A stretch of DNA of 64,000 nucleotides from positions 1-64,000 of the forward strand of contig QCFC01000004.1 of NCBI GenBank assembly GCA_003278465.1, in the 5' to 3' direction. Shown here one piece after another: positions 42,265 through 53,802 of the stretch. Under the pieces are notes generated by a model. The model worked only from the letters and a program-made list of their open reading frames with translations. It made no database searches and was not told the origin of the DNA. Origin of the DNA: Prochlorococcus sp. AG-363-B04 (GTDB taxonomy: Bacteria > Cyanobacteriota > Cyanobacteriia > PCC-6307 > Cyanobiaceae). How positions within the stretch are numbered: position 1 is the first letter of the stretch; every line of letters begins with the position of its first letter. The translations under genes were made by a program, and so were the position numbers.

Positions 42265-43503
42265 CTAGTGGTTATACTCTTGTTGATCAATTTCATGAGT
42301 GATTCTATATAGTTCACATAATGCTGTCTCAAGTACTTTTAATGTTTCTTCATTTCTATTAGCAGTGTCATCTACCTTGGATATAATTTCATGTTCTTCT
42401 TTAAGTCTTTTAGCTATACTACTAATAAGAGGATCTTCTCGTCTATTTGTTAGTGAAATTAGTTCTTTTGAATTTGGTTTTTGTCTACAACTACCCTTAA
42501 TCTTAAAGTAAATTAGTTGTTGATGAAGAGACTTAATTAAAGTATCAAATCTTTTGAATTCCTCTAGACTTAAATTCCCGTCTATTTCTAGCTTTAGTAG
42601 GTCATTGCTTACTCTCGAACCTATCTGATTCTTAATAAATAACTCTAGACAATCAATATCGTCACCACAAGTCATATGTATTTTATATTCATGCCATTTC
42701 AATTCGCCTGTATCAATGATATCTATATTTGGTTTTTTACCGTTAATGCATTCAACCATTAGAATTTGACTTCTTTTATCGTCTAGTGTGATGTTAAATT
42801 TATCTTGTTCTGGTGTACCGCAATACCAAATATGTTCATTAATTTTCTTGAGATTGTGCCAATCACCTAAAGCAACATAGTCGACATGATCCATATTAAT
42901 ATTATCTAGGGTAATTGTATTGACAAATTCTCTTTCGATTAGGTTGTCTATATCTGTTAATTCATTACTAGCATTTACAAATTTTGTGATGGATCCATGG
43001 GCCATCACAATTTTAGGTAATTTTTTCGGTAACTCATTCCAATCGAGTCTAGATATCCACTTGCATGGATCTTCTAACTCCTGTCTTCTAAGAAGAGGAC
43101 AGGGAAGTATTACTGCCTTACCAATATTTACAGGTTGTTTGATGTTTAATAATTTTAGTAATGGTGCCCTGGATTTTAATTCCCTTTGGACATCAGCTCT
43201 TCTCCAAATACCTGCAGCTCCACCATGATCATGATTTCCAGGGATTACATAGAAACAAATTTCTAGAGAACCTATTATTTCTAATACCTCCATTACAATA
43301 TCAATTGGTACTGTAGAGGAATCAAATAAGTCGCCACACACTGCAACAAAATCGACTTTGTACTCTTTTGCAATTTCTGTTATTCGTTTTACGGAATTTA
43401 AACGTGCTGTTTGTAATCGATATCGTTTATTAGGTTCAGATACATTTCTATATGGTTTTCCTACTTGCCAATCTGCTGTATGAATGAAACGTACAGAAGA
43501 CAT
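42265..43503 (-). CDS. SbcD/Mre11-like metallophosphoesterase (exonuclease)
   Basis: FIHTADWQVGKP; VCGDLFDSS; VIPGNHDHGG; VALGDWH. Confidence 0.9.
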   Translation of the reverse strand: MSSVRFIHTADWQVGKPYRNVSEPNKRYRLQTARLNSVKRITEIAKEYKVDFVAVCGDLFDSSTVPIDIVMEVLEIIGSLEICFYVIPGNHDHGGAAGIWRRADVQRELKSRAPLLKLLNIKQPVNIGKAVILPCPLLRRQELEDPCKWISRLDWNELPKKLPKIVMAHGSITKFVNASNELTDIDNLIEREFVNTITLDNINMDHVDYVALGDWHNLKKINEHIWYCGTPEQDKFNITLDDKRSQILMVECINGKKPNIDIIDTGELKWHEYKIHMTCGDDIDCLELFIKNQIGSRVSNDLLKLEIDGNLSLEEFKRFDTLIKSLHQQLIYFKIKGSCRQKPNSKELISLTNRREDPLISSIAKRLKEEHEIISKVDDTANRNEETLKVLETALCELYRITHEIDQQEYNH

Positions 43504-43641
43504 AAATAATTAGCGCCTAAAAGGGTTTTTCATATATTTAACGTCTACTCTAACCTCAGATTTCCTTTTTTAGTTGACAATTTCTTAAATGATAGTAAAA
43601 TTAATTTATTAAAATGGAAGATAGTAATAAATTATTATAAC

Positions 43642-44778
43642 ATGAATCATTTGAATTCAATTCTGTCAAATTACATTAATCCCACTTCTATAATTAAGAT
43701 TACTCCCCTTACAGATGGAAATATCAATAACACATATTTAGTTGAGTATTCAGTTCAGAGGTTAATCAGAAAAGCTGTTTTACAGCAACTAAATAAAAAT
43801 ATTTTTCATTCAGCAGAAGATGTAATTAATAACTTTCTTACTCTTACTGATCACATCTCATCTAAAACTTCTGACAAATTATACAAAGATAAGAGTAATT
43901 CTATTATAAAAATACCAGAATTATATACTACAAATGATCATAAACCCTTTGTTGTGGATGAATCAGGATTTTATTGGAGATTATATTCATATATCGAAAG
44001 CTCAGAAATGATTGATGTTGTTCTGGACCCTCAACATGCTTTTTCTCTGGGAAGGTCATTATCAGAATTTCACATTCTTACTCGTGACCTCCCATTTTCA
44101 AGCTTTTCAGTTATGGATAATCTTAGAAACTTTCATATACTTCCATTTTTTATTCGACAATATAGGAAGGCATATGCTGAAAATATATCAAAACACATTT
44201 GTAATAACGAATTGTATAATAGGTTATTAAAACTAAATTCTACTGTTGATTTATATGCAGTTAATTCTTCAATTATTGAGCAAGCCAAATTAAGCAATAA
44301 GTTATCAATCGCAGTAATTCATGGAGATCCTAAAGTTAGCAATTTTCTTTATAATTCTACTAACAACAAGGTATTGGCAATTGTCGACTTTGATACTTTA
44401 ATGCATGCCCCCCTAATCTATGATCTAGGCGACTTGTTACGATCATGTACGAATCCAGAAGGCGAAGAACCTGAAAATGCATTATCCTCACATTTTGATT
44501 TATCACTTTTTAGTTCGGCCCTGCGAGGTTATCTTTCAACTAGCAATCCTACTCTAACAAAATCTGATATATGTTTAATACCCTATTCAGTAAAGCTTAT
44601 TGCATTTGAACTTGGAATTAGATTTTTGAGTGATTTTCTTTGTGGAAATAAATACTTTAAATGCTCTAGCAAATATCAAAATCTCCACAGGGCAGAGGTT
44701 CAATTCAATTTTGTTAATAGTCTTGAATTACAATGGTCTAAGATCATTACTGAGATTTCTACTCTTACTGCAAAATAA
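43642..44778 (+). CDS. aminoglycoside phosphotransferase-like (APH) sugar kinase family protein
   Basis: LTDGNINNTYLVE; VIHGDPKVSNFLYN...LAIVDFDTLMHAPLIYDLGDLLR. Confidence 0.85.
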   Translation: MNHLNSILSNYINPTSIIKITPLTDGNINNTYLVEYSVQRLIRKAVLQQLNKNIFHSAEDVINNFLTLTDHISSKTSDKLYKDKSNSIIKIPELYTTNDHKPFVVDESGFYWRLYSYIESSEMIDVVLDPQHAFSLGRSLSEFHILTRDLPFSSFSVMDNLRNFHILPFFIRQYRKAYAENISKHICNNELYNRLLKLNSTVDLYAVNSSIIEQAKLSNKLSIAVIHGDPKVSNFLYNSTNNKVLAIVDFDTLMHAPLIYDLGDLLRSCTNPEGEEPENALSSHFDLSLFSSALRGYLSTSNPTLTKSDICLIPYSVKLIAFELGIRFLSDFLCGNKYFKCSSKYQNLHRAEVQFNFVNSLELQWSKIITEISTLTAK

Positions 44779-44781
44779 CAG

Positions 44782-45333
44782 ATGTCTAGATACACTGAAA
44801 GAATAAGTAGAGTTTCTAAACTATTTTTAGTAAACTATTCTCCTAATACCAATATAAAAGCAAATTTTGCTTATAAATGGGACCTTACTCAATTATTAGA
44901 GTTAAATTATTCTTTTAGATATTTTGCCCAAAGTCCTTCAATCAAGGAATCCATGACACTAGGAACAGCGAGTAATTATTTTATTCAAGCACGTTTTTAT
45001 GTTTATATATCATTTCCTAGTCAACCAAGGTACTGGGAATTTATTATTGATTCTATTGACAAATATAGTGTCTATTCCTATAGTAATTATTTGAAAGATA
45101 AAAAAATAATTACTGACATTAAGCCTCCAAAAATATTAATCAAATCATTTCAAAATACCTTAAATTCAGATATTAAAATCAGCCTCAAACCCTTCTACGA
45201 ATTTGATCAGCCTCCTTTGTTAGGAATAGCAGCTCGTCTGAGAAATTTTAATGATACCAGCTCTCTCTGGGCACCGAAGCTTACAATTAAAAAATTTGAC
45301 TTTCATAATAGAATAAATTTTTTTCAGGATTAA
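44782..45333 (+). CDS. hypothetical protein
   Basis: 183-aa ORF immediately after the APH-like gene. Confidence 0.6.
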   Translation: MSRYTERISRVSKLFLVNYSPNTNIKANFAYKWDLTQLLELNYSFRYFAQSPSIKESMTLGTASNYFIQARFYVYISFPSQPRYWEFIIDSIDKYSVYSYSNYLKDKKIITDIKPPKILIKSFQNTLNSDIKISLKPFYEFDQPPLLGIAARLRNFNDTSSLWAPKLTIKKFDFHNRINFFQD

Positions 45334-45452
45334 ATCTACTCCATATGTTTAATCCCTGACATGCTATTGTCCCTAAACTGATATGTGTTACTTGAAATTC
45401 ACTAAAATCACAGTAAATCTAGCGATTAGTTTTAAAACAGGTAATTTCACTT

Positions 45453-45692
45453 ATGGCGTTTAGTCCACATGTGATGCATTTTGCAAATAAGTTATCAACA
45501 CTCATGAAAACCAAACCCATACTTGTTCATTCAACTCCTCACGGAGGGACTATTCATAAGTATCCAATAAGTGGAGGTAAAAGGTACTTTCAGAGATTTT
45601 TAGGTTGTTACTTAGGCACTTGTAAGTTCTGTAATGACTTTGAGGAGGCATCAGATTACCTTATGAACGTAGAGCCCAGCGCGAATACTTGA
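45453..45692 (+). CDS. hypothetical protein
   Basis: 79-aa ORF with CYLGTCKFC. Confidence 0.55.
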   Translation: MAFSPHVMHFANKLSTLMKTKPILVHSTPHGGTIHKYPISGGKRYFQRFLGCYLGTCKFCNDFEEASDYLMNVEPSANT

Positions 45693-45861
45693 TTGGCACA
45701 TTATTGAACTGAAAAGCATTATAAAACCACTTGATTTCAAAAATATAAAAATAAATTTTTCAATCCTCTAGCACCTATAAAATCAAAGCAATAGTCTTGA
45801 AATAAAGACCTATGACTTACTTTTTTAAAATATGCGCTATACCTAATAAAAATTACTTGTT

Positions 45862-46194
45862 TTGGCGTCCGAAAACCACTCTTTAAATACACTTGATAGA
45901 GCAATACTACTATTTTTTCAACTAGGTAACATACTGTTGCTTTTTATAGATTTATTAGGTATAGCATTTTGGGGAAAAGTAGAGACATCAAACCCTTCTT
46001 ATGTGTATTATTTTGGACCTTATTTTAGTAGATCAGGTTTAAGAAAAGATCTAGTTACATTTCGATCAGAACTTACTAATGAAGGCGCCTCAATTTCTAG
46101 TGTAGTTATTCTGCGACAGAATTGTCCTGAGCCTTTGACTCACTCTATTTTTTCTAATACAATAAACACTGTAAATATTAATTCCTCAAATTAG
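45862..46194 (+). CDS. DUF1816-like protein
   Basis: TTG start; FWGKVETSNPSYVYYFGPYFSRSGLRKDLVTFRSELTNEGA. Confidence 0.6.
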   Translation: MASENHSLNTLDRAILLFFQLGNILLLFIDLLGIAFWGKVETSNPSYVYYFGPYFSRSGLRKDLVTFRSELTNEGASISSVVILRQNCPEPLTHSIFSNTINTVNINSSN

Positions 46195-46219
46195 CCTTTA
46201 TATTTTAAAATATTAAGCA

Positions 46220-47215
46220 ATGTTTTCAAATCGATTCTATAGTGCACTCAATATATTCTTGTTTATTCTTCTTTTATCTTCTATTCCAAGTCGTTCTATT
46301 TCCCAATCTCATAAATTACATATAAATGAATCGCAAGCTAATAAACAATTATTAAAACTTCCTTCTGATCCTCTTCTACCTATTATGAGAGATGGAAGGC
46401 ATTACCCAATAATACCTAGCAAAATAGATGAATTGGTGACATTAATTGTTTATTTAGAAGGCAAACTAAGAGATATTAATACTCCTAAGTCAGATTTACC
46501 TTTATTGGCACACCAGCAGCAGGTTATTTATAGGATTTTGTCAGAGGATTCAGAGAGATCATCTGCAGTTTTATCTAAGCTACCCTCTAAATGGAGAAAA
46601 ATAGCTTCTAGGCACCTCTTAGCACGTATGGAATTTCTTTCTATGGCTTCCCATAGTCAGAAAATTTCTGAATTACCAGCTTGGGAAATTGTCAATCCTG
46701 AACCTCTGGATACCCTTTTGTCGTATTACCAACAAGCAGAATCTGATTCTGGTATTGAATGGGAGGTTCTAGCCGCAATTAATCTTGTAGAAACTGGAAT
46801 GGGAAGAATCGTCGGACCCTCTACTGCTAATGCTCAAGGCCCTATGCAATTCTTACCAACAACATGGGATGAGCCAGGTATTGGAAATGGAAATGACATT
46901 TATGATGCCTATCATTCAATTCAAGCAGCTGCAAGGTACTTAGTTCGACGAGGTGGCTTGGATGATATTCATAAGGGTTTATGGGGTTATAACAATAGTG
47001 ATGCTTATGGAAGAGCAGTAATGCATTATGCAGAACTTATGAAGGCTGACCCACTTGCCTATATAGGGCTTTATCACTGGGAAATCCATTTCAGGACAGG
47101 TATTGGAGACCTTTGGCTCCCAGTTGGATACCGTCAATCCAAAAAAATTCCCGTTTCTATCTATCTAAAACAGATGCCAGCAAGCGCTCCGCCCGCTTAC
47201 TCTTACAGTAATTAA
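46220..47215 (+). CDS. lytic murein transglycosylase (SLT domain)
   Basis: ESDSGIEWEVLAAINLVETGMGRIVGPSTANAQGPMQFLPTTW...AARYLVRRGG. Confidence 0.88.
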   Translation: MFSNRFYSALNIFLFILLLSSIPSRSISQSHKLHINESQANKQLLKLPSDPLLPIMRDGRHYPIIPSKIDELVTLIVYLEGKLRDINTPKSDLPLLAHQQQVIYRILSEDSERSSAVLSKLPSKWRKIASRHLLARMEFLSMASHSQKISELPAWEIVNPEPLDTLLSYYQQAESDSGIEWEVLAAINLVETGMGRIVGPSTANAQGPMQFLPTTWDEPGIGNGNDIYDAYHSIQAAARYLVRRGGLDDIHKGLWGYNNSDAYGRAVMHYAELMKADPLAYIGLYHWEIHFRTGIGDLWLPVGYRQSKKIPVSIYLKQMPASAPPAYSYSN

Positions 47216-47228
47216 GAGCATTTAAAGG

Positions 47229-47927
47229 GTGTCAAAAGAATCAACGCACAGGCCTGAAGAACTTAAGGACCTTGGTTGGTCTTTAGAGGAGGTCTCTCGC
47301 TATTCGGAATTATGGGATTATCGCCAGCGATGGGGTGCAATTAACCTTGAACGAGAAGACAGACTTTTTTTAAGAAAGGCGGAAGCTGCTCTCCCAAAAA
47401 TAACTACTGCAAAACCTTCTACTAAGAAGCCAATCAAGGAAAAAAATTACTATCGATGGCTTCTCTTTTATTTGGAGACCATGGATTCCTCAGAGAAGGA
47501 ATTAGAGCTTAAAGAAGGTGAGAGAGGTTTATGGCCAATTATCCTGGAGGAGGAAATACGTGCACTTGACTATTACGAACCAGTATTAGGTTTGCCAGAT
47601 ACATTGAAGGCGAAAGCTCTTGATTCATTTCGTGAAGAACTTATTCAGCTAGGACGAAGCTCTTTTAATAATCAAATTAATCTTTTCGATTTTGATTTTA
47701 TAGGGCCTCTAAAAGCCCTCCAAGCTACTGATCAGACTAATAAGTGGAGAACATTAAGAGATCCTGATAATGAGCCTAAGGAAAACTATCCAGTACTTCC
47801 TGCGGAAGCTGCAAATAGCTTTAGGAAAGAGGTTCGGACACAGATAATCCCCTTGATTGTTAAAACGCTACCATCACTAGCTGATACTGAAATGCCACAA
47901 CCACCTGATTATTGGAGTCGTAATTGA
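47229..47927 (+). CDS. conserved hypothetical protein
   Basis: 232-aa ORF, GTG start. Confidence 0.7.
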   Translation: MSKESTHRPEELKDLGWSLEEVSRYSELWDYRQRWGAINLEREDRLFLRKAEAALPKITTAKPSTKKPIKEKNYYRWLLFYLETMDSSEKELELKEGERGLWPIILEEEIRALDYYEPVLGLPDTLKAKALDSFREELIQLGRSSFNNQINLFDFDFIGPLKALQATDQTNKWRTLRDPDNEPKENYPVLPAEAANSFRKEVRTQIIPLIVKTLPSLADTEMPQPPDYWSRN

Positions 47928-47935
47928 ATTATTAG

Positions 47936-49291
<1,356 letters not shown>

Positions 49292-49314
49292 TTAAATTAC
49301 TATTATATATTTAT

Positions 49315-50205
49315 ATGGCTTTAATTCTACCGAGAAGTTATCACAAGATTTCCTCTATTGAAAGAAATAGAATTTCATGGATAGAACCCTCATTAGCAGA
49401 AAGACAAGATATTAGACCTTTAAGAATAGGTATTTTAAATATCATGCCATTAGGTAAGCAATACGAGTTCAATTTATTACACCCTCTTGGATTATCTCCT
49501 CTTCAGATAGAACCTATATGGATAAGGTTAACTACTCATTCTTATAAGACATGGGATCATGCTCATCTTAATAATCTCTATATCTCATGGTCAGAAGCTA
49601 TGAATCCACCATTAGATGGATTAATAATTACTGGTGCACCTGTTGAGCACATGCCATTCGAAGATGTAAATTACTGGCCCGAGTTTGTTCAACTAGTTAA
49701 CGATGCCCGTTCCAGATGTGCTAGTACATTAGGCCTTTGCTGGGCTGGATTTGCGTTGGCTTATATGGCTGGTGTTGATAAGCAATCATTCAAGGAAAAG
49801 TTATTTGGTATTTATCCGATGAGGAGTCTTGTTCCAGGGCACCCATTGATGGGTACACAAGATGATAAATTTCTTTGTCCTCAGAGCAGATATGCTTCAA
49901 TAGATGATGTGGCTATGGAGGATTCTCAAAGACAAGGAAGATTAAGATTATTGGCTTATGGAGATAAAGTTGGATATACAATCTTTGAGACAACTGATCA
50001 ACGACAGCTTATGCATCTAGGGCACCCTGAATATAGTGCTGGACGAATTCTTTCTGAAATGGAACGAGATAAAGCCAAGGGGAATGTCCCTCCACCAGAA
50101 AATTTTAACCCAAATAATCCTCAGACTTTATGGCGATCTCATAGAAATTTATTATTTCAACAGTGGTTATGGTTCTGTTATCAGAGGGTAAGCTTAAATC
50201 ACTAA
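49315..50205 (+). CDS. metA: homoserine O-acyltransferase (MetA family)
   Basis: LRIGILNIMPLGKQYE; LIITGAPVEHMPFEDVNYWPE; LGLCWAG; HLGHPEYS. Confidence 0.92.
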   Translation: MALILPRSYHKISSIERNRISWIEPSLAERQDIRPLRIGILNIMPLGKQYEFNLLHPLGLSPLQIEPIWIRLTTHSYKTWDHAHLNNLYISWSEAMNPPLDGLIITGAPVEHMPFEDVNYWPEFVQLVNDARSRCASTLGLCWAGFALAYMAGVDKQSFKEKLFGIYPMRSLVPGHPLMGTQDDKFLCPQSRYASIDDVAMEDSQRQGRLRLLAYGDKVGYTIFETTDQRQLMHLGHPEYSAGRILSEMERDKAKGNVPPPENFNPNNPQTLWRSHRNLLFQQWLWFCYQRVSLNH

Positions 50206-50228
50206 ATTATATAATAAGTTAAAATATA

Positions 50229-51836
50229 CTAATCAGGGATAATTGTGGATGCTTTTTTTCTTATCTCTGTTATACAATCCATGATATTAGATTTCTCATT
50301 AAAATGAACAGTTATTTTTATTTCTTCAAATGTTATTTTTTCAATCCATTTCTTTTGTGATTTTCTTATTTGGAAATCTGCCTCGGATTCATCATTTGCT
50401 TGCTCTAAGCGTGATTTAATTCTACTTGCGGCTGTTTTTTCTGAACAACTACAAAATACAATTGCGATTTTGGCCCCAGATTCGAATCCTGTATTAATTA
50501 ATTTTTTTCTTTCTCTAGCCTTTAAGAATGTAGCATCAATAATAGTATTAAATCCTGCTTCTAATGAGTATTTAGCATATTGAGAAAGCTTTTCCTCATA
50601 TATTATATTAGTAACAAACTCACTATATTTATCAACTTGTGTAATATTATTATCCTGACAAAACCTATTTCTTTCAATATCTGAGCTTATTCTTATTCCA
50701 TTAAAGGCTATGCAAAGTTTTTTACTGAGATATGTTTTGCCACTTCCACTAAATCCATGCATGAGTATTAGAATCTTTTCTGTTGCTTGTTGATATACAT
50801 TATAGGCTGTCTGTAGGTATTTATTAATTATTATTTCCTTGTCAAATGAACTACTTTCTGTCTTTATTTGATCTATAGTGTTAGTCTGTATTTGTTTGAG
50901 TCTTTGATAGTTAGCTTTGGCTCTGACTAATGCTCTATATGAGTAGTACCACTGGTAAAGAATTAAACCTAAATAGTCACCAGTTGTATATAGCCAATTA
51001 TTTAATAAAATAAGAGATTGTCGATTATTACCTCTTGCCTGCAGGTCCATCACGATAAATATAATATCACTTATTTGATCAATCATTCTGAGGCTCTCCT
51101 TGAATTCAATGCCATCGAATATTTCTAATTGATATTCATTATTTACATATATATTGTCACAATGAAGATCACCATGACATTCTTTAAAAAAGCCCAAATG
51201 ATAGCGTTCAAGAAAAATACCTTGTTTTAATCTGAAATCAGTTGACATATATGAGTTAATTATAGATAACAGATTTAAATCGTTATTTGTTGGTTTTAAT
51301 TCTGATAGATGTTCTAAATTTACTTTATTGTGATGCTCTATAGACACAAGTATATTATTATCTGTTTTCTTTTCATATGATTTTAATCTTAAGTGAAATG
51401 TACCAATAGATTTACCTAGTCTTCTAAATAGGATATCGTCTAATCGTTGTGCTGAAATATTGCTAAGTATAAAGAGTTGATTAATCTGCTTCATTTTTAT
51501 TGCATAGTCTAAAACCTTCGAATCTGATAGGTTTAGATCATTTTCAGTGGAATCATCTACATAGTATTTACTTGATGTTGAGTAAATTACAGAAATACCT
51601 AAATATAATGTATGATTATATCTTGTATTTAACCTTATTTCCTCTTTACAATAATTTAGTCGTTGAATTATAGTACTTGATTGTATGTATTCGTTATTTA
51701 ATGGCTTTTTAATTTTATATGCATATATACCAGTAAGTACAATCCAAGAAATATGAGTTTCAATTAATTTTATATCAATAACCTTATGGCTATAAACCGA
51801 AGGTTCTAATAGGTAGTTAATATTGTTTTTATTCAT
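50229..51836 (-). CDS. bifunctional APH-like / AAA P-loop kinase-like protein
   Basis: ECHGDLHCDNIYV...LEIFDGIEF and ILMHGFSGSGKTYLSKKL. Confidence 0.85.
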   Translation of the reverse strand: MNKNNINYLLEPSVYSHKVIDIKLIETHISWIVLTGIYAYKIKKPLNNEYIQSSTIIQRLNYCKEEIRLNTRYNHTLYLGISVIYSTSSKYYVDDSTENDLNLSDSKVLDYAIKMKQINQLFILSNISAQRLDDILFRRLGKSIGTFHLRLKSYEKKTDNNILVSIEHHNKVNLEHLSELKPTNNDLNLLSIINSYMSTDFRLKQGIFLERYHLGFFKECHGDLHCDNIYVNNEYQLEIFDGIEFKESLRMIDQISDIIFIVMDLQARGNNRQSLILLNNWLYTTGDYLGLILYQWYYSYRALVRAKANYQRLKQIQTNTIDQIKTESSSFDKEIIINKYLQTAYNVYQQATEKILILMHGFSGSGKTYLSKKLCIAFNGIRISSDIERNRFCQDNNITQVDKYSEFVTNIIYEEKLSQYAKYSLEAGFNTIIDATFLKARERKKLINTGFESGAKIAIVFCSCSEKTAASRIKSRLEQANDESEADFQIRKSQKKWIEKITFEEIKITVHFNEKSNIMDCITEIRKKASTIIPD

Positions 51837-52037
51837 TGGTAAAACTATATACTTAATATTATATTTTAAATTTGAAGTTTTGATTGTTTTGACAGGAATG
51901 TATTTTAATGTAGTTGTACTTTCGTTATCGATGCCATCAATACTATTCCCTGGGTCTATTATGAAAAGTGGTTAAATCAATCTGATTCCTTATTATGGTT
52001 TAACAAAATTAGGTCAGAATTAAAATGGGAGCAGCCA

Positions 52038-52496
52038 ATGGTGAAGGTTTTTGGGCGAGATTATAATGTTCCCAGATTGACAACATTTGTTGGTGAGGAA
52101 GGTTTATCCTATTCATATAGTGGATTTACACATAATGCTATTTCATGGCCAGCATGGTTTGAGCCGTTACTCGAGAGAATCTCAATTAGCTTTAATACTA
52201 AATTTAATGGTTGCTTAATAAATTTATACCGCAATGGTAATGATAAGATGGGATGGCATTCAGATGACGAAGATGAAATAGATTCATCAATGCCTATTTT
52301 GTCATTATCACTTGGTTCTACCAGGGAAATTATCTTCAAACATAAAACATCATTGGAAAAACATGTTTTAAGCCTTGGTGACGGAGACATACTCTTAATG
52401 AAGCCTTATTCTCAGCAGTCATGGATTCATTCACTACCGGTTAGAAAGAAAATAATTACGGAACGAATAAACCTGACTTTCCGTTGCTACATTTGA
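52038..52496 (+). CDS. alkB: AlkB-like 2OG-Fe(II) dioxygenase
   Basis: NLYRNGNDKMGWHSDDEDEI...SLSLGSTREIIFKHK...HSLPVRKKIITERINLTFR; N-terminal part lies upstream in shifted frame. Confidence 0.88.
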   Translation: MVKVFGRDYNVPRLTTFVGEEGLSYSYSGFTHNAISWPAWFEPLLERISISFNTKFNGCLINLYRNGNDKMGWHSDDEDEIDSSMPILSLSLGSTREIIFKHKTSLEKHVLSLGDGDILLMKPYSQQSWIHSLPVRKKIITERINLTFRCYI

Positions 52497-52574
52497 TCTA
52501 ATTATTCGACTATTTGTTATGTAATTTTTAACTAAATATATATTCAATTGCCAAGTAAATCCTTTCTATGTGTT

Positions 52575-52874
52575 TTAACTATCTTTTTTCTTTTTTGATT
52601 CGGCATCACTTTTTGCTTTGGCAGCAGCCTCAGCAGCTTTTCTAGCCTTTTCTTCTGCTGCTGCCTTTGCTGCTGCTGCAGCTTTAGCCTCAGCAGCAGC
52701 TTTAGCCTCAGCAGCAGCTTGAGCTGCCTTTGCTCTGGCTTCAGCTTCTGCCTGAGCAGCTAATTGGGCTTCATATCCCTTAGCTGTAACACTGTCAAAG
52801 GCTTTGAATACCCCTATGACAATTGGCACATGGATCAAAGCGCCTGCCACAACAGTGAAATCGCTGTAAGCCAT
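52575..52874 (-). CDS. membrane-anchored Ala/Lys/Glu-rich coiled-coil protein
   Basis: 99 aa; N-terminal hydrophobic segment then AEAEARAKAAQAAAEAKAAAEAKAAAAAKAAAEEKARKAAEAAAKAK. Confidence 0.75.
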   Translation of the reverse strand: MAYSDFTVVAGALIHVPIVIGVFKAFDSVTAKGYEAQLAAQAEAEARAKAAQAAAEAKAAAEAKAAAAAKAAAEEKARKAAEAAAKAKSDAESKKKKDS

Positions 52875-53061
52875 TTTTTTATGAGCATTTCCTCAATTCT
52901 ACAGCGGTCTTCCAAATATCATTTATTTGACTTGCCTAGGGTTTACTATTTTTACAAAAGGAGATTACTAGGGTCTTTCCACTCTTCAACGCCAAATCTA
53001 AGTTATTCCCAATTTTGCTTATATAAAATTCAATAAATGCTTGTATATAAATAAAGCTTTT

Positions 53062-53802
53062 CTACATAACTTGATTCAGAAACTTTCTGCTTCTTTCTTC
53101 CTTTGCGTTAGTGAAGAACAAACTAGGTGTAGATGTTTCTACAATCCTTCCTTCATCCATAAAAATAACCCTATCTGCAACATCTTTGGCAAATGCAACT
53201 TCATGAGTAACAACAACCATAGTCATACCATTTTTGGCTAGATTTTTCATAGAGTCAAGAACTTCTTTAACTCGTTCAGGATCAAGAGCACTTGTAGGTT
53301 CATCAAATAACATGATTTCTGGATTTAATGCCAGTGCTCTAGCTATTGCAGCTCGTTGTTGTTGTCCTCCACTTAGTTGATTAGGATACTTATAGGCTTG
53401 TTCTTTTATACCCATTTGATCGAGCAAATTAATTGCATTATTTACTGCAAATTTCCTTGATATTTTTTGTACTTTCATAGGGGCTAAAATAATATTGTCA
53501 ATTATCGTCAAATGAGGAAATAGGTTGAATTGCTGAAATACCATGCCAACACTTTTTCTTATTCTTTTAATCACGTGCTGGTCAGGGTCCTTTGTAATTA
53601 CATTGCCTAAAATTGTAATTAATCCACCATCTATGGATTCGAGCCCATTAAAGGTTCTAATTAAAGTACTTTTACCGGACCCTGATGGTCCCATGATTAC
53701 AAGGACTTCGCTTTTTCTTACTTGTAGGTCAATATGCTTTAATGCATAAACTTGGTTGCCGAAGATTTTTGTTAGGTTACATATGTCGATGACGTTGCTC
53801 AT
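53062..53802 (-). CDS. aapP: polar amino-acid ABC transporter ATP-binding protein
   Basis: [46 protein letters not shown]. Confidence 0.92.
   Translation of the reverse strand: MSNVIDICNLTKIFGNQVYALKHIDLQVRKSEVLVIMGPSGSGKSTLIRTFNGLESIDGGLITILGNVITKDPDQHVIKRIRKSVGMVFQQFNLFPHLTIIDNIILAPMKVQKISRKFAVNNAINLLDQMGIKEQAYKYPNQLSGGQQQRAAIARALALNPEIMLFDEPTSALDPERVKEVLDSMKNLAKNGMTMVVVTHEVAFAKDVADRVIFMDEGRIVETSTPSLFFTNAKEERSRKFLNQVM

Noticed and set aside
39523-43503. SbcCD-like pair as a phage-defence island
   Set aside because: No integrase, restriction-modification or other defence genes beside it; kept only as an unusual SbcC variant.
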